Positions 7,652 to 17,500 of a DNA stretch of 49,171 nt are shown in pieces. The stretch covers positions 1 to 49,171 of the forward strand of contig JAFTPQ010000021.1 in assembly GCA_017463205.1 (NCBI GenBank), given 5' to 3'. This DNA is from Clostridia bacterium. Its GTDB lineage: Bacteria; Bacillota; Clostridia; Christensenellales; Borkfalkiaceae. The notes under the pieces are model-generated. The model saw nothing but the letters and a program-made list of their open reading frames with translations. It did not search any database and had not been told where the DNA came from. The first letter of the stretch is position 1; every line of letters begins with the position of its first letter. Both the position numbers and the translations under genes were made by a program.

Positions 7652-10600
7652 TTATAAAATTTCGGATAATTTGCGGTACAATTCAAAACGGGCGCGCGCT
7701 TCGGTTTCCGCTTTCATAAATAATGCGTCGGCTCGGTCGGGTGCGCTCTGCACCAATGCCGCAAAACGGTTCTCTCGCATCAAAAACGCCCGAAAATCGG
7801 CGGTCGGTTCTTTGCTGTCCAGCGTTAAGGCGGGCTTGTTTTGCGCTTTTAAGGCAGGATTAAAACGGTATAACAGCCAATATCCGCAATCAACTGCCAA
7901 TTTTTCTTCTTCCATACATTGGCTCATATTTACGCCGTGAGAAATGCAAGGGGAATAGGCGATGATCAGCGACGTGCCGTTGTATGCTTCCGCTTCGGTG
8001 AGCGCGTTTAACAATTGCTGGCGGTTTGCTCCCATCGATACTTGCGCCACGTACACGTTGCCGTACGTCATCGCCATCAAGCCCAAATCTTTCTTCTTAT
8101 TTTCTTTGCCTGCCGCCGCAAACCGCACAACCGCGCCCGTCGGCGTTGCTTTGGAGGCTTGACCGCCCGTGTTGGAATACACTTCCGAATCCAACACCAA
8201 AACGTTGACGTTTGCGCCGCTTGCCAGCACGTGATCGAGTCCGCCATACCCGATATCGTACGCCCAACCGTCGCCGCCGACGATCCACACAGAACGATCG
8301 TTGTTTTTGTCGGTTGCGTTTAAGGCGAGGCGCATACCGTAACCGAATTCCGCATTATCTTCAAACAGCGAATTTGCCCACGCAGGACCTTTCCCCTGCG
8401 CGTTTTTCGTATACGGGCAGGTGGGGGAAGAGCCGCCATAGATAGACGAACAGCCCGTTGCGTTGGCGATGATCATTCTTTCCCCAAACAGTTGCGTTAG
8501 GGTTTTGACGTAAGGCGTTTCGCCACACCCCGAACAAGCGTAGGAAAATTCAAATAAAGGGGGGTGGAACTGACTGCCTTTTACGGTGTTGCGTTTAAAC
8601 GTGTTGCGCGCAACGTCGGGCATGTTGCTCGTTTTGTCGGCGTTGACGGCAAATTCCCAATTTTTGCCTTGATCGGGCATCAGTTGGACGGCAGGGCGCA
8701 TGATCAGTGCTTTTTCTTTGGCGGGGCAGACGTTGGCGCATATTCCGCAGCCCATACAATCGTGCGGGGAAACTTGGATACGGAAACGGGCGTTTTTCAA
8801 TCCCACGGCGGGTTTTGTCGTGAAACTTTGCGGCGTGTGCAAGTCCTCTTCCAAAACGAAAGGACGGATGCACGCGTGCGGACAGGAATAAGAGCACTGG
8901 TTGCACTGAATACAGTTTTCGGTGATCCATTGCGGAAGCAGATAGGGCATACCGTGTTTTTCTAATTTCGTCGTGCCGGTGGGAACGCTTCCGTCGGCGT
9001 TGAACGCAGACACGGGTAGGTCGTTTCCTCTCATTTTCAAGATCGGGCCAATGAAATTTTTGAAATATTCATCGTCGGGCGTTTCCAACATGGCCGCGCC
9101 GTTGTCGGCGGTTGCCCACTCGTTTGGATAATCGACTTTTTGCACGTTTTCTTGCGTTTGATCGAGCGCCGACAGGTTCTGTTGTACCACTTTTTCGCCT
9201 TTTTTCATAAATTTTTTTGAAATATCGGCTTTTAACAGTTGTAAGGCGCGATCGTAGGGTAGGATCTGCTCATTTAACAAGAAAAACGCCGCTTGCATGA
9301 TCGTGCCCGTTCTGCCGCGCAGCCCCGAATCGTTGGCGATTTTGGTGGCGTCGATGATATAAAGTCGGGCTTGTTTTTGGGCGATCGTTTGTTTGAACGA
9401 GGGGGGCAGGTATGCGTTGAGATCGTTTTTTCCAACGTTTGGACAGTTGAGCAACACCGTTCCGTTTTCTTTTAGATCGGACAGGAGATCGTAACGGGTG
9501 AGGTAGGAGGGATCGTGACAAGCGATAAAATCGGCTCGGTCGATCAGATAGGACGAACGAATGGGCGTTTTTCCGACTCGGAGGTGGGAAACGGTGACGC
9601 CGCCCGATTTGCGGGAATCGTAACAAAAATATCCCTGCACGTAGAGGTCGGTGTGTTCGCCGATGATCTTGATGGAGTTTTTATTTGCGCCCACCGTGCC
9701 GTCCGAACCGATGCCGTAAAATTTGCAGGCAAGCTGATTTTCGGTGTCGATATCAAGGGGCGGCGGGACGGGAAGGGAAGTGTGGGTGAGATCGTCGCAG
9801 ATCCCCACCGTAAAATGGTTTTTGGGGTGGGGTTCGGCAAGATTTTGAAAGACGGAGAGGCACATAGCGGGGGTAAACTGTTTCGATCCCAAGCCATACC
9901 GTCCGCCAAACGTTTCCACGTGTTGCAAGCCCTGTTCGCGCAGAGCGGCACAAACGTCCAAATACAGCGGTTCGCCAAGCGATCCCGCTTCTTTCGTGCG
10001 ATCGAGAACGGCTAATTTTTTACAGCTTTTCGGCAGAGCGGCGCAAAAGGCTTTTCCATCGAAAGGGCGGTAGAGCCGCACGCAAACGACTCCCGTTTTA
10101 TTGCTATGAAAAAGGGGATCGACCGCGTGGCGGTTGACGTAATCGACCGTTTCTTGCATAGCGTATACGCCGCTGCCCATCATCACGGCAACGTAAGTGG
10201 CGTCGGGCGCGCCGTAATAATCGAACAAACGATATTGTCTGCCCGTGATCTGCGCCACCTGTTCCATAACGTTTTGCACGATGGCCGGCGTGGCGAGATA
10301 ATGCCCGTTGGCGGCTTCGCGATTTTGAAAATAAGTGTCGGGGTTTTGCGCCGTACCTCGTTGCATAGGTCGATCGGGGGATAACGCGCGGGAGCGGAAA
10401 TGCTCGATGGCTTGTTCGTCTAACAAAGAACGCATTTCGTCGTATTCGATGACGTCGATCTTATTCACTTCGTGGGAGGTGCGAAATCCGTCGAAAAAAT
10501 GCAGGAAGGGAACGGACGTTTTTAAGGTGGCAAGATGCGCAACGAGGGCGAGATCCATCGTTTCTTGTACGGAGGAGGACGCAAGCAGGGCAAAACCGCT

Positions 10601-10999
10601 TTGACGGCAAGCCATCACGTCTTGATGATCTCCGAAAATACTTAAAGCGTGCGTAGCCAAAGCTCGCGCGGAAACGTGGAAAACGGCGGGGAGGAGTTCC
10701 CCTGCGATCTTGTACATATCGGGCAACATCAACAGGAGCCCTTGACTACACGGATACGTGGCGGTAAGCGCGCCGCAAGTCAATGCGCCGTGCACCGCGC
10801 CCGCAACGCCGCTTTCCGATTGCATTTGCACAACGTTCGGCACTTCGTCGAATAGGTTTGTTTTGCCGTTGTTCGACCATTCGTCCGCCTGTTCTGCCAT
10901 GGGCGACGACGGGGTGATGGGATAGATGACGGCAAGTTGCGAAAAGGCGTAAGAAACGTAAACCGCCGCTGCATTTCCGTCCATAGTGGCTTTTTTCAT
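7652..10999 (-). CDS. nifJ: Pyruvate:ferredoxin (flavodoxin) oxidoreductase
   Basis: A 1115-residue one-chain enzyme that oxidises pyruvate with CoA to acetyl-CoA and CO2, passing electrons to ferredoxin or flavodoxin; it is central to anaerobic fermentation. The N-terminal domain starts MKKATMDGNAAAVYVSYAFS and contains IYPITPSSPMAE. A ferredoxin-like domain holds CIQCNQCSYSCPHAC (about residue 695) and CMGCGICANVCP (about 750), ligating two 4Fe-4S clusters. CSGCGETPY (about 820) supplies ligands of the proximal cluster. GDGWAYDIGYGGLDH with SEVYSNTGGQAS (about 910-950) is the thiamine-diphosphate/Mg site. The start at 10999 has GGAG 8 bases upstream; extending to 11068 would run past the predicted transcription start. 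It is a single-gene unit. Confidence 0.96.
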   Translation of the reverse strand: MKKATMDGNAAAVYVSYAFSQLAVIYPITPSSPMAEQADEWSNNGKTNLFDEVPNVVQMQSESGVAGAVHGALTCGALTATYPCSQGLLLMLPDMYKIAGELLPAVFHVSARALATHALSIFGDHQDVMACRQSGFALLASSSVQETMDLALVAHLATLKTSVPFLHFFDGFRTSHEVNKIDVIEYDEMRSLLDEQAIEHFRSRALSPDRPMQRGTAQNPDTYFQNREAANGHYLATPAIVQNVMEQVAQITGRQYRLFDYYGAPDATYVAVMMGSGVYAMQETVDYVNRHAVDPLFHSNKTGVVCVRLYRPFDGKAFCAALPKSCKKLAVLDRTKEAGSLGEPLYLDVCAALREQGLQHVETFGGRYGLGSKQFTPAMCLSVFQNLAEPHPKNHFTVGICDDLTHTSLPVPPPLDIDTENQLACKFYGIGSDGTVGANKNSIKIIGEHTDLYVQGYFCYDSRKSGGVTVSHLRVGKTPIRSSYLIDRADFIACHDPSYLTRYDLLSDLKENGTVLLNCPNVGKNDLNAYLPPSFKQTIAQKQARLYIIDATKIANDSGLRGRTGTIMQAAFFLLNEQILPYDRALQLLKADISKKFMKKGEKVVQQNLSALDQTQENVQKVDYPNEWATADNGAAMLETPDDEYFKNFIGPILKMRGNDLPVSAFNADGSVPTGTTKLEKHGMPYLLPQWITENCIQCNQCSYSCPHACIRPFVLEEDLHTPQSFTTKPAVGLKNARFRIQVSPHDCMGCGICANVCPAKEKALIMRPAVQLMPDQGKNWEFAVNADKTSNMPDVARNTFKRNTVKGSQFHPPLFEFSYACSGCGETPYVKTLTQLFGERMIIANATGCSSIYGGSSPTCPYTKNAQGKGPAWANSLFEDNAEFGYGMRLALNATDKNNDRSVWIVGGDGWAYDIGYGGLDHVLASGANVNVLVLDSEVYSNTGGQASKATPTGAVVRFAAAGKENKKKDLGLMAMTYGNVYVAQVSMGANRQQLLNALTEAEAYNGTSLIIAYSPCISHGVNMSQCMEEEKLAVDCGYWLLYRFNPALKAQNKPALTLDSKEPTADFRAFLMRENRFAALVQSAPDRADALFMKAETEARARFELYRKLSEIL

Positions 11000-11035
11000 A
11001 ATAAAATTCTCCGTTTTTTTTGATATTTTGTTAGG

Positions 11036-11065
11036 ATTATTGCCCTTTTTATAGGAAATTTTCAA
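11036..11065 (-). promoter_or_regulatory. Probable nifJ promoter
   Basis: Reading the minus strand, TTGAAA (11060-11065), an 18-base spacer and AATAAT (11036-11041) lie about 35 bases upstream of the chosen start. The match is good but not perfect. Confidence 0.5.
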
Positions 11066-11386
11066 CAAAAATAAAAAAATATAACAATTTTTTCAAAAAC
11101 ATAAAAGAAAAATTTTTTCGACAAAACAGAGCGAAAACAGACGAATTTTGTAAAAATTTTATGGAAATAAAGCGAGAAAACTGTCTAAAACCGAAAAGGC
11201 GTGAAAGGCAGATGCCGCCAAATAAAAACGGGACGTCGGAAGCTCGGTTTTACGCATTTATCGGGGTGAAAACCATTGCAAAAAGCGGCTTGGGAAAATT
11301 GAAAAGTGTTTTAACAAAAGTCTTTAATATTCGTTTTTTTGATGAAATCGATAGAAAAAACAAATTAAAATAACAAGAAAAAACGG
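11066..11386. other. AT-rich spacer without a supported gene
   Basis: Very A/T-rich and dominated by A runs. A 70-codon open frame at 11161-11373 has no ribosome site, no recognisable domain and a composition like the surrounding spacer, so I do not call it. I see no RNA gene here. Confidence 0.6.
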
Positions 11387-11415
11387 TTGACTTGAACACT
11401 GCTCTGTGGTAAAAT
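11387..11415 (+). promoter_or_regulatory. SigA promoter of the giant LRR lipoprotein
   Basis: TTGACT (11387-11392), a 17-base spacer and TAAAAT (11410-11415). The predicted start near 11422 gives a leader of about 150 bases. Confidence 0.8.
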
Positions 11416-11421
11416 GGATAA

Positions 11422-11574
11422 ATAATCGCGTACCATATTTATCGTACCATGCGTATGCGTAAAGAAAACAAGCGCAAGTTGCGTCAGCCCCATGGGGCTG
11501 TTTGCTATGTCGAAACATAGCAAAACAAAAATCATTTAACGGAAAAAAATAAATCACTTTCAAAGGAGGTATTT
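11422..11574 (+). ncRNA. Structured 5' leader of the giant LRR gene, unidentified
   Basis: The leader contains a repeated CGTACCAT, then TGCG/CGCA complementarity, a perfect 16-base palindrome CAGCCCCATGGGGCTG (about 11485-11500), and a 10-bp hairpin TTTGCTATGT/ACATAGCAAA with loop CGAA (about 11501-11524). No T-run follows, so it is not an ordinary terminator. AAAGGAGG precedes the start codon. It does not match the cyclic-di-GMP-I core I know. Whether it senses a ligand or only stabilises the message cannot be told from one sequence. Confidence 0.45.
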
Positions 11575-14500
11575 ATGAAAAACAAGAAAGGCTTAGTGCT
11601 CTGTCTGTGCATGGCGATGTTGCTTTCCGGATTTACGGCGACGGCAGTCGGTTGTAAAAAGGAAGGGAACAAACAGGATTCTTCTGTTTCCGCACCTACA
11701 GAGTACAACGAGGACGGCGAATATTATTTCGACGCTGCAGACGGCGAATATTCGGTTTCCTTGGAGGACAATGCGTTTTCGCTGTCGATCGACGGCGATG
11801 ACAAGAGCGGTGTGTACACCTACGATGGGACGACGTTGACATTGACGTTCTCCGATCAGACGAAGGCGACGGGTACGTTGAAAGACGGCGTGCTTACGTT
11901 GACGTATAAAGGCGCTACATACAGATTCTTGGAAAAGGTGAACTATACGGTTTCGTACAGCGTCGACGGGGCGGTTTCGTCCAGCGCGATCGTTGTCAAC
12001 GGCAGAAAAGCAACGAAACCCCAAGATCCCGCAAAAGAAGGTTATACCTTCGTCGGTTGGTATGCGGACAGCGCGTTTAAGAAGGCTTATGCGTTTGACG
12101 CTACGCCCGTGACGGCTGACGTTACGTTGTACGCGCGTTTTGTGGCAACGGTGGAAGGCGCAGACGAATTTACGGTGAAATTCGTTGTAGACGGCGAACA
12201 AACGACGAACGTTGTAACGACGGTCGGCGGTATTGCGTTCGGCTTGCCCACGCCTGCCAAGGAAGGGGCTACGTTTGCAGGTTGGTGGTTGAGCGATTAT
12301 GAAGACGAAGACAAGCTCACTTGCAAGTATGAAGAACAACAATTGAAGCAAAACACCACGTTGTATGCGGTGTGGGAAAGCGACGCTCCCGCGGTGTCGG
12401 TGAATGAAAAAGGCGTCAGCTGGACGGCGAAAGCAAACAGCTATTCGTTGAAGATCACCGCTCCCGACGGAACGGAAGTGAAAACGTCGCAAGGTACGGC
12501 AACGTACGATTACGATTTTGCTTCGAAAGCGGCCGGCGATTACGTTGTCGAAGTGATGGCAAACGGTAAAACGACGAAAGCGTATTACAAGAACAAAGCA
12601 TTGGCAAAAGTTTCGCTGTTTAGCGTGGAAGGCTCGGTGCTTGTGTTTAACGCGGTTGAAAATGCCGAAAAGTATTTGATCACGGTGGATTGCGGTTATG
12701 ACGATCACGAGCATACGGACGTAGACAACGGCACTTCCACGACGTATAACTTTGAAAACTGCGCAATGCAAGAAGGCGGCATCAAGTTTACGGTGAAGGC
12801 AGTTGCAGACGGTTATATTGCTTCTCAATCGGAAACGTTTGCGTTTAGCAGAGCGTTGGAAAGCGTTGCAAATCTTCGCGTGAACGCAGTGACGGAAGAA
12901 GTGGTGTGGAACGCAGTGGACAATGCGACTTCGTACGTATTGGAAATTAAGAACGGCGCGAATACGGAAACGGTGACGGTGAACGGTACGTCCTATTCGA
13001 TCAAGGCGTATACGGGCGATCTCAGCTTTAAAGTTACGCCGGTGGCGCACGGATATAATTCGCCCGAAGCAACGACGCTTGCTTACACGAAGAACAGCCT
13101 TGCAGTGCCTGCGAACATCTATTTGGATCAAGCAACGGTGCGTTGGGATAAAGTGGACGGCGCGGCAAAATACGTTGTAAAGATCAACGAAAAATCGTAT
13201 GAAACGAAAGAAAACGCGTTGACGTTGATCAAAAACGCGCACTATATGGAAAATTGGGAATCGTGCGAGATCTCCGTTTCGGCGTTGGCTGCAAATGCGG
13301 CAAACAATTCGGTATTCTCCGACACGGTTACGGTACGTTTCGGTACGATGGCGGAAGATTCGCTTGTTTATGCGAACGGCGAGTTGAGCTGGGCGCCCGT
13401 GATCAACGTACAAAAATATGAAGTGAAAGTGAACGGCGGCGAAGCGGTTGCGCTTGCGGCGACGGCTGTTAAAGCGCCTGTTACGCTGACGAAAGCAGGC
13501 GTGAACACGTTGAGCGTTCGTTGTTTCAACTCCAAAGGTACGGCATCCGAATGGGTGGATTTGGACGTAACGGCATACGAAGTGACGTTTGACGTAAGCG
13601 GCGGCGTTGCGGTAGACACTGTTTACAAAGCAAAAGGTGAAACGGTTGCATTGCCTGTGACGGAAGCGATCGGTTACGATTTCAAGGGCTGGTATAACGC
13701 GCCCAACGGCACCAATGCGACGAAGTATAATACAGTTACCGTAGAAAAAGATATGGTATTGTACGCGCACTGGAACGCAAAAGAATACAAGATCACGCTT
13801 GTAGCGGGCGAGGAAGGTGAATTGGATATCACCGAGTACACAGTACGTTATAAGCAATCGTTTAAATTGCCGACGATCATCGCGACGTACGAAGCGAGCC
13901 AGATCTTCTTCGGCGGTTGGTATACGGAAGCAAACGGCAAAGGTTTCCAATATGCGGATATCGACGGGAACAGCCTTGACGTATGGAAAGATACGAAGGA
14001 TATGACGTTGTATGCCGATTGGTTGCACGTATTGGCGTATACGGAAGTGACGGGTGAATACGGCAAAGGATATGCGGTTACGCAAGGTGAAGATATCGAT
14101 TACGTTACCAGCGTTAAAATTCCCGTAGAACATAACGGTTTGCCTGTTATTCAGATCGGTGCGGACGCATTTGCGTTTTGTACCAATTTGACGAAGTTGG
14201 AAATTCCCGACACCATTCAGGATATCGTCGGCTTGGCTGCAAGCGGCGGTAACGGTACGGGTTCGCCTTTCCGTTCGTGTAATAACTTGAAAGAAATTTA
14301 CGTTTATGAAGTGAGAGGTCAGCACGAAGTATTCTATGAAGACGTTGACGGTATTTTGCTTTACAACAACAGTGTGACCGGAGAAAAAGAAATTAAGTTC
14401 TTCCCTCAATCGATCACCGGTTCGTACAGAATTCCCAATGGCGTAACGACGATTCCTCTTAACACGTTCTATAGATCGCAATTGTCGGAAATCATCATTC

Positions 14501-17500
14501 CCGCAAGCGTGACGAATATCAATACGACGGCATTCTATGATGCGGATATGCTTACGAGCGTTGTCTTTGAAGCTCCCGCAGACGGTGAAACTGCAAAACC
14601 GTTGGTTGTGGGCGATTATGCATTCCAATCTTGTTCGTCATTGGTAGAAATTACGTTCCCCGCACGTTTAAGCTCGGTAAGTTCTACGGTATTTGAAAGC
14701 TGCGGATTATTTGTTGCGATCAACGTAGAAGAAGGCGGTACAACGTATTCGTCCAAGGACGGTGTATTGTGTAATGCGGCGGGTACGGAAATTATCTATT
14801 GCCCTGTAAAGAGAGCGGGTTCGTTCACCGTTCCTGCAGGCGTATCGTCGATTGGCGAAAATGCATTTAAAGAATGTAAGTTGCTCACCGAAATTATTAT
14901 TCCCGGTTATGTAACGAACATTGCAAAGAGCGCATTTGAGGGTTGTACGCTTGTTAAATCGGTGATTTTCCAAGGCGCAAAGAACGATCCTCGTATCAAT
15001 ATCGGTGAAAGCGCATTCTATGGTTGTACGTCTTTGTCGGAATTGGCATTGCCTTTGAACCTCAAACAATTGAGCGCATATGCATTCGGCGGTATTTCCA
15101 ATTTGAAGAAAGTTGAAGTGGACGTTGGCGCAGACGTAAAACTTGCCAATGCCGCATTCGGTAGCAGACCTACCACGAGTTCGCCTACGTCTTCCTATTA
15201 TGTAACGGAATTGCACATCGGTGCAGACGTTCCCGTATTCGATATTACGGGTGTATTCGGCGGACAGAAACTGACGGACGTTTACGTTAGCGAAGACAAC
15301 AATAACTATTCGAGAAAAGACGGCGTATTGTTTAATAAAGCGGAAACGGAAATCGTATATTATCCGACCGAACGTATGGATGATTACGTGATTCCCGAAA
15401 CGGTAACTTCGATTGGCGCGGGCGTATTCAGAGGTAAATTTATCCAAAAGATCACGATCGGTAAAAATGTAGCTTCGATCGGTAATGAAGCGTTTGCAGA
15501 TTGCGCATTTTTGAAAGAAATCGTATTTGAAGAAAGCGATACGCCTTTGACGATCGGCGACGTTGCATTCTACAAATGTTCGAGATTGGAAACGCTTGAA
15601 TTGCCTGATCGTTTGACGAGTATCGGTGCAAACGCATTTGAAGATTGTACGTCGTTGGCGATCGATCTTGTTATCCCCGAAAAGGTGACGAGCATCGGTG
15701 TAAATGCGTTTAGACAAAGTGCGATCAAATCGATCGCTATTCCCGCAAGCATCACTTCGTTGGAAGGCAGCAGCGTATCGATTTCGGGCGCGACAGGTTC
15801 GTTTGATCAGTTCGATATGTTTGAAGAATGTGCTTCGCTTACGGCGATCAACGTTGCGGAAAACAATGAGAATTATCTTTCCATCGATGGCGTTTTGTAT
15901 AAGAAAAACGCAAATGGCGAAGCAAGCGAATTGCTGTATTGCCCCGTATGGAAGATGGGTAAAGTGACCGTTCCCGGTACGGTAACCAAAGTTTGGGCAT
16001 ATGCGTTCTATAACACGCGCGGCGTAAATGAAGTGGAATTCTTGCCGACGGAAGGCGACGCAGTGCTTGAACTCAGCGCGCAATCGTTCTACATGGTGTC
16101 GTTGCAATATAACAAACTCGACGTTTTGGAAAAGATCACGCTTCCCGAAGGTGTTAAGACCATCCCCGTACTTGCATTTAATTATTGCGGTGCATTGAAA
16201 GAAATTACCATTCCCAATACAGTTACGTTGATCGAAAAGAGCGCGTTTGCAAACTGTGCGTCGCTTCAAAAAGTATACTTTGAAGAAGGAAATGAAAGCG
16301 CACCGCTTGATCTTGGCGGCACGAATACTTCGACAAGCGCAGGTGTTTTCTACGGTTGTGCGGCGTTGAAAGAAGTGAATTTGCCTGAAAGAACGTCGAT
16401 TATCGGTACTGCAACGTTTAGCGGTTGTAAAGCATTGGAAGAAATTGTGATTCCCGCATCTGTGGTAACGATTAAGAACGTTGCGTTCAACAATTGTTCC
16501 AACTTGAAGAAGGTGACGTTTGCGGAAGGCAGCAAATTGACAACGATCCAATTAAATGCGTTCGGTAACACGGCAATCGAATCCATTGCTATTCCTGCCG
16601 GCGTTACGACGATGGCGGCAGCATTTAAAAACTGCGAACAGTTGAAGAGCTTTACCTTCCCTTCGAATTTGACATCGGTGGCAAATAGTACGTTCTACGG
16701 CTGTATTTCGCTTGAGAAGGTTATTTTCCCTGAAAACAGTAAGATTAAGACGATCGATTATTTGTCGTTCGTTGGCTGTATGAGCTTGAAGGAAATTGAT
16801 ATCCCCGCAACGGTAGAGGAAATTAAGCACTCCGCGTTCAGATATTGTACTTCGTTGGAAAAGGTAAACTTCTTGGTTGACAGCACAACAGGAAAGAGCA
16901 ATTTGAAGAAGATTTATCATTGGTCGTTCCAAGAAACAGCTTTGAAAGAATTTATCTTACCTGAAAGTAATAATTCTATCACGATCGAATATGATACGTT
17001 CTTGTATTGCCGCGATCTGGAAAAAGTGTATATTTCCAGCACGGTAGAATCGATCAACCGCGTATTTGAACAATGCGCTTCGATCAAAGAAATCATTATT
17101 TCGAAAGACAACGAAAACTTAGTGGTGGATGAAAATGCGCCTATTGTTTATAATAAAGATAAGACGGCGATCCAATACATCTACGGCGATATCGAAACGG
17201 ATACGTATGTGATCCCCGAAGGCGTTACGCAGATCGGTAACTACGCATTCAGCGGCCAAACGTCGTTGAAGAAAGTTGTGATTCCTTCCACGATCAAATC
17301 GATCGGTGTAAATGCATTTATTAACTGCGTCAATTTGGAAACGGTTGAATTTGCAGAAGGCGTTACGCAACTGACGAAACTTGATAATTACACCTTCCAA
17401 AATTGTAAATCGTTGAAGAATATCAATATTCCTACGTCGGTGAAGACGTTTGGTACGTACGTATTTGACGGTTGCGAATCGTTGACGAATATCGAATTGC

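Noticed and set aside
11161-11373. A 70-codon open frame upstream of the giant LRR gene
   Set aside because: No ribosome site, no domain, and A-rich composition identical to the spacer.
11440-11540. Cyclic-di-GMP riboswitch before the LRR lipoproteins
   Set aside because: Plausible by gene type, but the GGCAAACC and ACGCAAAGC cores of class I are absent from both leaders.
11593-14628. Very long minus-strand open frames opposite the giant LRR gene
   Set aside because: They arise from the codon bias of the real gene; the products are Arg/Phe/His-rich with no domain. The same holds for the long antisense frames at 14707-20181, 20713-22656 and 41110-42870.
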